A stretch of 34,631 nt of DNA from a virus: IMG/VR virus record IMGVR_UViG_3300000405_000019, positions 1-34,631 of that record; one strand, written 5' to 3'. The notes below the pieces were generated by a model, which had not been told where the DNA came from, did not search any database, and worked only from the letters and a program-made list of their open reading frames with translations. Of the stretch, positions 20,309 through 26,467 are shown one piece after another; the first letter of the stretch is position 1, and each line of letters opens with the position of its first letter. A program made the position numbers and the translations under genes.

Positions 20309-20938
20309 ATGAAAATGCTTTCACAGGATTACAACGGTATTTTTTTCAAACACAAACAAAATACCTACCAGCTTTTTAACGTGACACCCATCATGAGCTA
20401 TGGTTCGAACTTCGAAACGATTACCTTTTCGGTTAAAGCCTATTTAGAAGGCAATGATGCCTCACTTCTCATAACCGTTGCGGCCAAGTTGACCATATGT
20501 TCTACATCCCTTGTATATTATACATCTGGAGACATTAACAAAGTGATATTTGAAAAATTATGTAACACAATTGATAAGGATTTTTTTAATGGCGACATAG
20601 TCACTAGAGGCGAAGTTTTTAGCCATGCGCTTATTGAAAAATTCAATACAGAAAAGCCTACGGGATATCAAGCTTTTCAGAATAAGTACTCTCAAGAAGT
20701 CGAATCAGAATCGGTTGTTGGTATTCTAGCAATTCCTGGACTATCCACCAGAATACTAATGCCTTGCTATTCCGATGAGGAATTCAGCTTTTGTGTATTT
20801 AGTCAAACTCTAAGCAAAGCCATTGTGCACCTCAATGATGTCCACCATTGGACTAGAGAACAAATTGCAGATTGGCTAGACGTAATCCATGACGAAAAAC
20901 TCGTAGACACAACCATCAAAGAAAAGAGTATAGTATGA
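20309..20938 (+). CDS. Unknown protein, 209 residues, AT-rich
   Basis: Not recognised. A soluble protein with alternating strands and helices (NTYQLFNVTPIMSYGSNFETITFSV..., SLLITVAAKLTI, GILAIPGLSTRI) and a helical C-terminal part with HHWTREQIADWLDVIHDEKLV. Base composition is clearly more AT-rich than the flanking genes, which hints at separate origin. The ribosome site (GATAGG) is poor; a second ATG follows two codons later. It overlaps the next gene by four bases. Confidence 0.7.
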   Translation: MKMLSQDYNGIFFKHKQNTYQLFNVTPIMSYGSNFETITFSVKAYLEGNDASLLITVAAKLTICSTSLVYYTSGDINKVIFEKLCNTIDKDFFNGDIVTRGEVFSHALIEKFNTEKPTGYQAFQNKYSQEVESESVVGILAIPGLSTRILMPCYSDEEFSFCVFSQTLSKAIVHLNDVHHWTREQIADWLDVIHDEKLVDTTIKEKSIV

Positions 20939-21159
20939 ATATTTCAGTTATCGACAAGAATGCTGCCACCGTCAAGGAAACTCTGACTGAGAACGAGCAG
21001 AAGGTCATTGATCGTCTGGGTGAAGTTCGTCTGTCTGATCTCATTCGAATTGGATCGAGAGGCAGCGATCAGAAGGTTGGTGGGTGGACGGGGGAATTTG
21101 GAGAGATGTGTGCTCTTAGCTCAGCACTTGCGGGAGCTAAGGCCTACGGTCTTCGGTAA
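20935..21159 (+). CDS. Small conserved phage protein, 74 residues
   Basis: A helical protein with EVRLSDLIRIGSRGSDQKVGG, then W-x-x-E-F-G-E-M-C-A-L-S-S-A and a closing AxxAYGLR. The RLSDxIRxGS...GGW...CALSxA pattern is familiar from other phages, but no function is known to me. It is coupled to the upstream gene (ATGA at 20935-20938). Confidence 0.65.
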   Translation: MNISVIDKNAATVKETLTENEQKVIDRLGEVRLSDLIRIGSRGSDQKVGGWTGEFGEMCALSSALAGAKAYGLR

Positions 21160-21207
21160 GGAGTTTGACTGGTCCAGAAATTACTTTATTTGAAAGGAGG
21201 TGTCCTT

Positions 21208-21231
21208 ATGCGAGCGATCAAGAGGGACTAA
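21208..21231 (+). other. Seven-codon frame behind a near-perfect ribosome site
   Basis: GAAAGGAGGTG at 21192-21202 matches the 16S 3' end almost perfectly, yet the ATG at 21208 is followed by only seven codons (MRAIKRD) and TAA. It could be a leader peptide, a degenerate gene start, or a ribosome-binding site kept for RNA stability before tRNA-Lys. Listed as a site rather than a gene. Confidence 0.35.
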
Positions 21232-21290
21232 AGCGCTTTAGCTTATATTTGAATGATGTAGGAGGGGGTCTCACACGAGGCCTTCTCTGC

Positions 21291-21363
21291 GGACCTCTAG
21301 CTCAGTTGGCAGAGCAGCGGACTTTTAATCCGCGGGTCGTCGGTTCGATCCCGACGGGGTCCA
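21291..21363 (+). tRNA. tRNA-Lys (UUU)
   Basis: Full cloverleaf of 73 bases. Acceptor GGACCTC/GGGGTCC, D arm GCTC/GAGC, anticodon arm GCGGA-CTTTTAA-TCCGC, T arm GTCGG-TTCGATC-CCGAC, discriminator A, CCA not encoded. Reads AAA and AAG. Confidence 0.95.
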
Positions 21364-21399
21364 CGAACAATCATATTCTAAACACAGGAGAATTAAACA

Positions 21400-21591
21400 A
21401 TGGACACGTTTATCGTGGGGTCAAAGAAATTCAAAGCCTGGTCTAAAATGAGATGCGAACTCGGCAGATCTGAGCCCGTAAATCACGAAGCACACGTTTG
21501 GGATGGACGCCATACAATTTATGGACCATATTTTTGTCCGGGGTGGCCTGAGTTTATACCTAAACATCGATCTAATGTAGACCCGCAGTAG
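21400..21591 (+). CDS. 63-residue protein, Trp/His-rich
   Basis: Not recognised. A small protein with aromatic and His-rich middle (NHEAHVWDGRHTIYGPYFCP), two Cys and no membrane segment. The leader phrase AACACAGGAGAATTAAA before the start is repeated almost exactly before the RNA ligase gene (21601), so both share a duplicated translation-start region. Confidence 0.65.
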   Translation: MDTFIVGSKKFKAWSKMRCELGRSEPVNHEAHVWDGRHTIYGPYFCPGWPEFIPKHRSNVDPQ

Positions 21592-21617
21592 CTATATTCC
21601 AAACACAGGAGAATTAA

Positions 21618-22160
21618 ATGAAAAAGATCCCAACCCTATTCTTAAGAAACCCAGACGATAGACGACATGTCACCAAAGAAGTAACCCCAGGCTGCGAATG
21701 GGTTATTTCTGGAGAAGGTGTTCCGACCAGAAAGTATGATGGGACTTGCGTTATGTTAGATGGCACTGGCCGATGGTGGGCTCGACGTGAGGTGAAGAAG
21801 GGTAAACAGTCACCATATATGTTTATGCGCGTCGATTACGATACGGTGACTGGAAAACAGGTTGGCTGGGTACCAATCGAGGACTCTAGCTTCTATAAGT
21901 TTTTCTTGGAGGCTTTGACTAATTCCACTCCGACGAATAAGGGGACATACGAGCTCTGTGGCCCAAAAGTTAATGGCAATCCAGAAGACACTGAGGGTCA
22001 TGAGCTATTCTCACATGAAAATGCTGATTTGGTTTGGTTCCCGTTTGAGGCTAGTGCCCAACTTATTGCGCACACTGTTCAGAAACTTACCATCGAGGGA
22101 GTTGTTTGGCGCCACCCAGATGGGCGTATGGCAAAACTAAAAGCTCGTGACTACAAGTAA
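21618..22160 (+). CDS. RNA ligase-like nucleotidyltransferase (DUF5565 type)
   Basis: A 180-residue protein with the nucleotidyltransferase motifs of ATP-dependent ligases: motif I RKYDGT (the Lys in K-x-D-G takes the AMP), ARREVKKGKQ, YELCGPKVNGN, motif IV EGVVWR and motif V KLKARDYK at the end. Length and the start MKKIPTLFLRNPDDRRHVT fit the DUF5565/small RNA ligase type found in phages. Likely role: resealing cut tRNAs or other RNAs, which fits the nearby phage tRNAs. No separate C-terminal specificity domain is present. Start at the ATG behind CAGGAGAA. Confidence 0.8.
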   Translation: MKKIPTLFLRNPDDRRHVTKEVTPGCEWVISGEGVPTRKYDGTCVMLDGTGRWWARREVKKGKQSPYMFMRVDYDTVTGKQVGWVPIEDSSFYKFFLEALTNSTPTNKGTYELCGPKVNGNPEDTEGHELFSHENADLVWFPFEASAQLIAHTVQKLTIEGVVWRHPDGRMAKLKARDYK

Positions 22161-22190
22161 ACCAACTATATTCATATAATAGGAGACGCA

Positions 22191-22355
22191 ATGCAGTTCT
22201 CATCTGGACATGATTTGGCAAAAACTTCAATTGACCTTGAACCTGATAGTCCTGAGACTAGAGCTTCTGCGCACAGGACGTTGTTGAAGTTCGGACAGGA
22301 AGATCTTTCTGAAATGCTTGGTGTTCTTAGCCCAAACCCTTCGTACACCGTTTAG
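22191..22355 (+). CDS. 54-residue protein
   Basis: Not recognised. A polar peptide with a helix-prone C-terminal part (AHRTLLKFGQEDLSEMLGVL). Ribosome site TAGGAGAC six to ten bases before the ATG. The gene ends just before the next array promoter (22361). Small but well placed. Confidence 0.6.
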   Translation: MQFSSGHDLAKTSIDLEPDSPETRASAHRTLLKFGQEDLSEMLGVLSPNPSYTV

Positions 22356-22360
22356 TGAGA

Positions 22361-22394
22361 CCGCACGATTTACAAGTGGTGTAGTGAGACCCCC
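22361..22394 (+). promoter_or_regulatory. Minigene promoter 7
   Basis: CCGCACGATTTACAAG at 22361 and TGTAGT at 22380-22385, then GAGACCCCC. A weaker copy of the family (CCG instead of TCG, TGTAGT instead of TATAAT) with the same 19-base spacing. Confidence 0.6.
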
Positions 22395-22409
22395 AACCAA
22401 GGAGAAGTT

Positions 22410-22571
22410 ATGAACGACACAACCCAAGCTGTATTGATCATGTTCGGATATTTTGCACTCGGTGTCACTATCATGGCGATGATTAGCTATATTGTTAATC
22501 ATCAACACGACAGTCACCCAGAGCTAGATACCGAGCCTGTTCTGACACCTCGCTACCACAATCGTCACTGA
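22410..22571 (+). CDS. Minigene product, 53 residues, single-span membrane peptide
   Basis: A short N terminus (MNDTTQ), one membrane helix (residues 7-29, AVLIMFGYFALGVTIMAMI) and a His-rich, acidic tail (NHQHDSHPELDTE...). Ribosome site AAGGAGAAG. Own promoter and terminator (22596-22622). Function unknown; His cluster may bind metal. Confidence 0.7.
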   Translation: MNDTTQAVLIMFGYFALGVTIMAMISYIVNHQHDSHPELDTEPVLTPRYHNRH

Positions 22572-22595
22572 CCCAAAAGTAAAACATCTCGACAA

Positions 22596-22622
22596 CTAAG
22601 TGCCAACAAGGTATTTAGTTTT
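22596..22622 (+). terminator. Minigene terminator
   Basis: CTAAGTGCC (22596-22604) with GGTATTTAG (22610-22618), 9 bp including wobbles, loop AACAA, then TTTT; ATCTCGACAA precedes it. Family member. Confidence 0.75.
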
Positions 22623-22645
22623 CACTATATTTAAGGAATTCAATA

Positions 22646-22930
22646 ATGACCCCACAACCACAGGCAATCTTGATCACGGAATCCACATACCCAATCGCAG
22701 TTGCATGTCTTGCTGGTGGGTTTTCTACGATACCCATGGATAAAGTTCTCGGATGTGTTCTCATAATTAATAAAATGTGTGCAGAACAAGTTGCGAACGA
22801 CAGAAGTCCAGGAGTTTTACTTGGGAATAGCTGGATGTCTCGGTATGAGTTCGATAAACGATTTCGACTATCAGACGAACATCTTGTTCTATATTTGAAC
22901 GATCGCTTTGCAGAAATTGAAGCGATTTAA
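22646..22930 (+). CDS. Small protein, 94 residues
   Basis: Not recognised. The sequence MTPQPQAILITESTYPIAVA..., a GCVLIINKM strand, and RFRLSDEHLVLYLNDRFAEIE suggest a compact alpha/beta fold. Preceded by CTATATTTAAGGA as ribosome region. It lies between the second array and the secreted hydrolase. Confidence 0.65.
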   Translation: MTPQPQAILITESTYPIAVACLAGGFSTIPMDKVLGCVLIINKMCAEQVANDRSPGVLLGNSWMSRYEFDKRFRLSDEHLVLYLNDRFAEIEAI

Positions 22931-22959
22931 ATAATCTATAACAAAAAACAGGAGATATA

Positions 22960-23646
22960 ATGTTTAAAAGATTCCGTTTCACATTCATCGCTGTATTCGT
23001 AACTATGATCGCTGTCGGAGCAACGCTTTTGACATTCAATTCAGCCAATGCTGATCTGCCAGAAAAGAAGTTGGTTGTTGTCGGAGATTCAATCACGGCG
23101 CGATACAATGATATTTCAGGAGATGCGAACGAAGGCTGGTGGAGTATGGTTGGCCACGAAATGGGATACACGCCAGTAAAGGTCGCAGTGTCTGGCGTCG
23201 GATTCATGCGAAAGCAGCCTGACTGTAGTGGTATTCGTTTTGGTGGGATGCTCTCGCAGGTCATTGCCGAACAGCCTGATATTCTGATTATTGCAGGTGG
23301 ACGAAACGATTGGCGAGATTGCGCTAGCTCTTCTCATGCGTCTGAAGCTAAGGTTCGAGACCACGCATTCCGATATTTCCGAGCATTGAACGCAAGGCTC
23401 GGTCTCATGGGAATCACCTCAGATGACGTCTACATGATGTCGCCTTGGGGCGCGGCTGCATCTTCACACATGTGGATTCGTAGTGTAGTTAAGGATGAGG
23501 GTGAGCGATTTGGCTTCACTTGGATTCCTACGTCATATTTACAGGATGGACACGGGTGGAGCGTGGATCGTACTCATCCTACGCTTGCTGGGAACGTTGA
23601 ATTGAAGCGGCGGGTTCTGAAGTTCTCAGATCTTCTGTGCCGATGA
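22960..23646 (+). CDS. Secreted SGNH/GDSL-type hydrolase
   Basis: A 228-residue protein with a clear signal peptide (residues 1-28, basic start MFKRFRF, hydrophobic core, likely cut after ANA). The mature part shows SGNH blocks: block I VVVGDSIT with the catalytic Ser, block III AGGRNDW, and block V DRTHPTLAG with Asp and His; a Gly for block II lies at VSGVGF. Such enzymes are esterases or acetylhydrolases. Secretion by the host during infection would put it in the cell wall or outside, where it might remove acetyl groups from polysaccharide; substrate is inference. Ribosome site CAGGAGAT. It lies in the early region, away from lysis genes. Confidence 0.8.
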   Translation: MFKRFRFTFIAVFVTMIAVGATLLTFNSANADLPEKKLVVVGDSITARYNDISGDANEGWWSMVGHEMGYTPVKVAVSGVGFMRKQPDCSGIRFGGMLSQVIAEQPDILIIAGGRNDWRDCASSSHASEAKVRDHAFRYFRALNARLGLMGITSDDVYMMSPWGAAASSHMWIRSVVKDEGERFGFTWIPTSYLQDGHGWSVDRTHPTLAGNVELKRRVLKFSDLLCR

Positions 23647-23753
23647 AAGAAGCAGGTGCGGCGATGGTCATCATTATCATCTTGGTGGCCATCGCCCTCC
23701 TGCAGGACCCAACACCATCCTGCTTGACCGAACACGTTAGGTGTATAAGATGA
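23643..23753 (+). CDS. 36-residue membrane peptide
   Basis: One membrane helix (residues 6-19, AAMVIIIILVAIALL) and a polar end with two Cys. The start overlaps the upstream stop (ATGA at 23643) and the end overlaps the next start (ATGA at 23750). Coupled translation supports it although no strong ribosome site is seen. Confidence 0.5.
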   Translation: MKEAGAAMVIIIILVAIALLQDPTPSCLTEHVRCIR

Positions 23754-24034
23754 CTATGACAGATACTGCATCGACAGATTTCATGTTGCATGATCCGGAG
23801 AAAGAAAATCAAGACGGGGACTTGGCGCACATTGTTAACCCACCAATGAACCTTCATATTTGGACTCCAGGCATGGACATGTATGAGTTGGTTGATATTG
23901 CTAGAGAGAAGAAAATTGAAGTAACAGCTCTTTGTGGCCTTGTATTTATCCCGAAGAAAGACCCAGATCCTCTTCCAGCATGCAGTAAGTGCCTAGAGAT
24001 TGCTGGCGAGCTCATGAGGAGTAAGGGTGAGTGA
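23750..24034 (+). CDS. DUF3039-like zinc-binding protein
   Basis: A 94-residue protein whose second half, VTALCGLVFIPKKDPDPLPACSKCLEI, matches the DUF3039 pattern (ALCG..W/F-P-x-x-D-P...P-x-C-x-x-C), a family typical of Actinobacteria and their phages. Three Cys suggest a zinc site. Function unknown. I start at the ATG at 23750 (ATGA overlap); an in-frame GTG at 23741 is possible. Confidence 0.7.
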   Translation: MTMTDTASTDFMLHDPEKENQDGDLAHIVNPPMNLHIWTPGMDMYELVDIAREKKIEVTALCGLVFIPKKDPDPLPACSKCLEIAGELMRSKGE

Positions 24035-24245
24035 CATGATTAACGATTCCTGCGCTAACCCGGACGAACATTCTGGGCATAAACATATCCTAAAAGTAGT
24101 ATCTAAATGTGATGGTATGTCTCCTTGCGGCGCTCAGCTACACAGTATGCACCTGATGTCTAAGGACAAATATTTTTGGTGCAATGGCGTCTGTAATTGT
24201 GGTCTTGATGGAGACATTAAACGCGGTCCGGGTAGACACAAATAA
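24027..24245 (+). CDS. Cys/His-rich small protein, 72 residues
   Basis: Not recognised, but the layout of Cys and His (SC, HSGHKH, SKCDG, SPCGAQLHSMH, FWCNGVCNCG) points to metal binding. It starts from a GTG at 24027 behind GAGGAGTAAGG; an ATG at 24036 is an alternative. It overlaps the DUF3039-like gene by eight bases, so both zinc proteins are made from one message. Confidence 0.6.
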   Translation: MSDMINDSCANPDEHSGHKHILKVVSKCDGMSPCGAQLHSMHLMSKDKYFWCNGVCNCGLDGDIKRGPGRHK

Positions 24246-24247
24246 CC

Positions 24248-24281
24248 TCGTAGGTTCTACAGGCCTTATAATGAAACCCCT
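24248..24281 (+). promoter_or_regulatory. Minigene promoter 8
   Basis: TCGTAGGTTCTACAGG at 24248, TATAAT at 24267-24272, then GAAACCCC. Standard spacing; starts immediately behind the upstream stop. Confidence 0.8.
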
Positions 24282-24295
24282 ACGAAAGGCCTATT

Positions 24296-24442
24296 ATGAC
24301 CACAATCGAAACAGAAACACACCCCTGTGAGATGCTTTACTGCAACATGATCGTCACATTTGATGACGAACCATATTGCTTTGAGCATTCTTCCTGGGAT
24401 GGTTCAACTGTCTTTGGTTACAGCTACAAAGCCACCCACTAG
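24296..24442 (+). CDS. Minigene product, 48 residues, Cys-x4-Cys...Cys-x2-His
   Basis: A very small protein (MTTIETETHPCEMLYCN...) with Cys at 11, 16 and 28 and His at 31, a possible zinc knuckle (C-x4-C-x11-C-x2-H). A purine stretch GAAAGG stands 9-14 bases before the ATG. Own promoter (24248-24281) and terminator (24453-24484). Function unknown. Confidence 0.65.
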   Translation: MTTIETETHPCEMLYCNMIVTFDDEPYCFEHSSWDGSTVFGYSYKATH

Positions 24443-24452
24443 GATCGAAGAA

Positions 24453-24484
24453 CTAGATACCCTCAACAAGGTATTTAGTTTTTT
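24453..24484 (+). terminator. Minigene terminator
   Basis: CTAGATACC (24453-24461) with GGTATTTAG (24470-24478), loop CTCAACAA, then TTTTTT. Same arms as the copies at 8313 and 25012. Confidence 0.85.
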
Positions 24485-24511
24485 CCCTACCTTAAATAAA
24501 AAGGATACCCT

Positions 24512-24763
24512 ATGTTAACTTGTTTAAAAATCGTACCAGAGACCTACCACTTGTATGTTGCCTTCATGGAACTCGAGGGTGTGGAGATTTTGTCTGGGTC
24601 TCAAACCAACAACAACTATATTCTAAAGAACGGTGTAACAAAGACGTGGGAGTGGATTAATCAACATGAGTTTGAGTTGAATTACAAATGGGTTGATGGT
24701 CGAGCCAGCGCTGCCGGTTGGACCCCAGTGGTTCGAATCAACGAGGACATGGATCTTCTTTAG
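24512..24763 (+). CDS. Small protein, 83 residues
   Basis: Not recognised. Beta-rich with several Trp (KTWEWINQHEFELNYKWVDG, SAAGWTPVVRI). Ribosome site AAAGGATA before the ATG. No array promoter directly in front, so it may be read through the terminator at 24453. Its stop abuts the next promoter at 24765. Confidence 0.65.
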   Translation: MLTCLKIVPETYHLYVAFMELEGVEILSGSQTNNNYILKNGVTKTWEWINQHEFELNYKWVDGRASAAGWTPVVRINEDMDLL

Positions 24764-24764
24764 C

Positions 24765-24796
24765 TCGCAGAAAAAACATGGTGTATAATAGACCCC
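24765..24796 (+). promoter_or_regulatory. Minigene promoter 9
   Basis: TCGCAGAAAAAACA at 24765, TATAAT at 24784-24789, then AGACCCC. Standard 19-base spacing. Confidence 0.8.
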
Positions 24797-24812
24797 TATG
24801 AAAGGCCACATC

Positions 24813-24980
24813 ATGAATACCACCACTGACCCCATTGATGCCCACAACGCCAAAATCATGGCCGACCTCGAAGAATCCAAGAAGGCAGTCGCTCGTTACA
24901 ATCGTAACGCGTACCTGCTTGCTGGAGGATTCGCCGTTGGCTTTGTTGGACGTGTTGCATACAACAAGCTCAGCCGCTGA
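24813..24980 (+). CDS. Minigene product, 55 residues, membrane peptide
   Basis: An acidic helical N terminus (MNTTTDPIDAHNAK...) and one hydrophobic segment at about residues 34-48 (AYLLAGGFAVGFVGRVAY). I start at 24813 behind GAAAGG; the ATG at 24798 is in frame but lies only nine bases after the -10 box, near the likely transcription start. Own promoter and terminator. Confidence 0.7.
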   Translation: MNTTTDPIDAHNAKIMADLEESKKAVARYNRNAYLLAGGFAVGFVGRVAYNKLSR

Positions 24981-25011
24981 ATTCAAACGCCCCACAATAG
25001 AATCAAAAAGA

Positions 25012-25040
25012 CTAGATACCAACAAGGTATTTAGTTTTTC
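25012..25040 (+). terminator. Minigene terminator, compact form
   Basis: CTAGATACC (25012-25020) with GGTATTTAG (25026-25034), loop AACAA, then TTTTT. Shortest loop of the family; leads straight into promoter 10. Confidence 0.85.
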
Positions 25041-25041
25041 C

Positions 25042-25075
25042 TCGTAGGATTTACAGGTCCTATAATGAGACCCCT
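25042..25075 (+). promoter_or_regulatory. Minigene promoter 10
   Basis: TCGTAGGATTTACAGG at 25042, TATAAT at 25061-25066, then GAGACCCC. Its flank CCCCTACCTAAGGAG is the parent form from which the damaged promoter at 5229 can be derived. Confidence 0.85.
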
Positions 25076-25093
25076 ACCTAAGGAGAAATCACC

Positions 25094-25309
25094 ATGACAA
25101 TCAACTACAAAATCACCACCGCGATTCTGACGCTCGTTGTTGCCGACCACATTAGAAACAACATCAAACTTCAGAAAGTCATCGAGACCACCAAACAAAG
25201 CCTCGAAGACGCTGACGAGTTGACTGGAATTTATGCCAAGAAGCTCAACGACACCGGAATCATCCCAGATGAATTTGAAGTCATCATCATGGACAATCTG
25301 TGCAAGTAA
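25094..25309 (+). CDS. Minigene product, 71 residues
   Basis: Not recognised. A hydrophobic N-terminal helix (about residues 6-18, KITTAILTLVVAD) and a polar helical part ending GIIPDEFEVIIMDNL. The phrase IIPDEFE is echoed in the neighbour at 25422 (TIPAEFR), so the two may share a C-terminal element. Ribosome site AAGGAGAAA. Own promoter and terminator. Confidence 0.7.
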   Translation: MTINYKITTAILTLVVADHIRNNIKLQKVIETTKQSLEDADELTGIYAKKLNDTGIIPDEFEVIIMDNLCK

Positions 25310-25319
25310 CATCTCAAAA

Positions 25320-25352
25320 CTACAAGATCACAAACACGGTCTTTTAGTTTTT
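25320..25352 (+). terminator. Minigene terminator
   Basis: CTACAAGATC (25320-25329) with GGTCTTTTAG (25338-25347), 9 of 10 paired, loop ACAAACAC, then TTTTT. ATCTCAAAA precedes it. A TCGGTGG behind it (25355) looks like a decayed promoter box without a good -10. Confidence 0.75.
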
Positions 25353-25421
25353 CCTCGGTGGAAAAGTTGCCAACAATAGCACGTAATGTGGCGATAAGGT
25401 ATCTACGAAAGGGTATCCTAA

Positions 25422-25676
25422 ATGGGTAAAAAAGATTTAACAATTGAGATTGATGAGATGATTGATAACGTAGTGCAGCATTTAGATGTTATTACAAAAC
25501 AGATTGCTCATATTGAAGCTGATGCATTTGAAAAAGGAACTATACCAGCCGAGTTTAGATACCCAGATGGTAGATACGTTATGGCAGATCTATATTTAGC
25601 TAAGAGTCAAATGCTTAGTTCTCTCATAATGCTGAGAAATTCTAGACCCAGCAGATATGATTCAGAATTTTTCTGA
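25422..25676 (+). CDS. Helical protein, 84 residues
   Basis: Not recognised. Helical acidic N-terminal half (IEIDEMIDNVVQHLDVITKQIAHIEADAFEKG), then TIPAEFRYPDGRYVMADLYLAKSQML. Purine-rich GAAAGGG precedes the ATG at a slightly long distance. Composition is AT-rich, unlike the C-biased minigene before it. Confidence 0.65.
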   Translation: MGKKDLTIEIDEMIDNVVQHLDVITKQIAHIEADAFEKGTIPAEFRYPDGRYVMADLYLAKSQMLSSLIMLRNSRPSRYDSEFF

Positions 25677-25700
25677 ATGAAAGGATAGGAGTGCGCCATC

Positions 25701-25817
25701 GTGACTTGTAAAATTTGTAGAGACGAGATCTTAGTTATGACTCCTCCAGAAAAGGATATTTGCTCACAGAATTGTTTACTGATCTATAAATCTGAAGGGC
25801 ATTCAAATGGGACATGA
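25701..25817 (+). CDS. 38-residue zinc-ribbon peptide
   Basis: A tiny frame from a GTG at 25701 with two Cys pairs (C-x-x-C at residues 3-6 and C-x3-C at 21-25), the layout of a treble-clef or ribbon zinc site. Ribosome site GATAGGAG at 25684-25691 sits nine bases before the GTG. No other feature fills this gap, and the spaced Cys pairs argue that it is real. Confidence 0.55.
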   Translation: MTCKICRDEILVMTPPEKDICSQNCLLIYKSEGHSNGT

Positions 25818-25861
25818 GATCGAAACAAAAACTAATGACACATGTGGAGGGTGACGCTTAA

Positions 25862-26023
25862 ATGGAGATTGTATACTTGTCAAAAGAGACTGCACCAAGA
25901 ATTGCAAAACACTATGGCGTGTCTCAAGAATCTGTGGCATCGGTTCTATATTCATCTTATGCTAAAAACACAGTTCGTGTCTTCTCTTTGGATACCGAGG
26001 AATGCTTAAAGGGTTGTTGTTAA
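25862..26023 (+). CDS. 53-residue HTH-like peptide
   Basis: The segment TAPRIAKHYGVSQESVASVL (residues 10-29) has the spacing of a helix-turn-helix: helix, Gly-Val turn, Ser-Gln-Glu-start second helix. Three Cys stand at the C terminus. Ribosome region GGAGGGTGA. Could be a small DNA-binding regulator; function is inference. Confidence 0.5.
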   Translation: MEIVYLSKETAPRIAKHYGVSQESVASVLYSSYAKNTVRVFSLDTEECLKGCC

Positions 26024-26044
26024 ACTATATTTAAGAGTCATCTG

Positions 26045-26077
26045 TCGCAGGTTCTACAGCGCATATAATAGACCCCT
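26045..26077 (+). promoter_or_regulatory. Minigene promoter 11
   Basis: TCGCAGGTTCTACAG at 26045, TATAAT at 26064-26069, then AGACCCC. Standard spacing. Confidence 0.8.
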
Positions 26078-26092
26078 ACGAAAGGAACCATC

Positions 26093-26290
26093 ATGCAATG
26101 CATCTTGCCGTCCCTCGACGTACTCGAGTCCCTGAAGAATCAAGTTACACACGTTTATGTTAGTGCAAGCGGAACGGAGCTATATGCTGCCATTCCCTAC
26201 AACAACATTCTCATGTTGACTGGTAACTTTGGGTTCATGAGTAACGAAGAGATCAACAAGTACATCCGAGATCATCTCCAAACTGTCTGA
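26093..26290 (+). CDS. Minigene product, 65 residues, paralogue of 5264-5467
   Basis: Shares with the product of 5264 the pattern LPSL-x-x-L, V-Y-x-x-x-x-G-x-x-L, P-x-x-x-x-L and a C-terminal E-E-I-N helix; overall identity is modest. Function unknown. AAAGGAAC precedes the ATG. The presence of relatives in both arrays suggests that the arrays arose by duplication of promoter-gene-terminator units. This copy has an intact promoter. Confidence 0.75.
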   Translation: MQCILPSLDVLESLKNQVTHVYVSASGTELYAAIPYNNILMLTGNFGFMSNEEINKYIRDHLQTV

Positions 26291-26303
26291 GTCTACCAAA
26301 AGG

Positions 26304-26333
26304 CTATTTACCGAAACAAGGTATTTAGTTTTT
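26304..26333 (+). terminator. Minigene terminator, weakened
   Basis: CTATTTACC (26304-26312) with GGTATTTAG (26320-26328), 7 of 9 paired, loop GAAACAA, then TTTTT. The tRNA gene starts two bases behind the T-run, so some read-through may be needed to make the tRNA. Confidence 0.65.
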
Positions 26334-26334
26334 C

Positions 26335-26407
26335 GCCCGACTAGCCCAATGGCAGAGGCAGTCGACTTAAAATCGATCCAGTATGGGTTCGAGTCCCATG
26401 TCGGGCA
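26335..26407 (+). tRNA. tRNA with UAA anticodon (Leu by codon), class I shape
   Basis: Complete 73-base cloverleaf: acceptor GCCCGAC/GTCGGGC, D arm GCC/GGC, anticodon arm GTCGA-CTTAAAA-TCGAT (one G-T pair), short variable loop CCAGT, T arm ATGGG-TTCGAGT-CCCAT, discriminator A. The anticodon UAA reads UUA (Leu). Leucine tRNAs normally have a long variable arm, which is absent. UUA is rare in high-GC Actinobacteria, so the gene would help phage translation. Confidence 0.88.
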
Positions 26408-26415
26408 CTACCTTA

Positions 26416-26449
26416 TCGTAAGATCTACTATCACTATAATGAGACCCCT
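26416..26449 (+). promoter_or_regulatory. Minigene promoter 12
   Basis: TCGTAAGATCTACTA at 26416, TATAAT at 26435-26440, then GAGACCCC. Starts nine bases behind the tRNA. Confidence 0.8.
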
Positions 26450-26467
26450 ACGAAAGGAACAATTCCC

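Noticed and set aside
21165-21446. 93-codon frame starting at TTG behind TAAGGAG
   Set aside because: It would run through the whole tRNA-Lys gene into the next gene; a coding role is unlikely.
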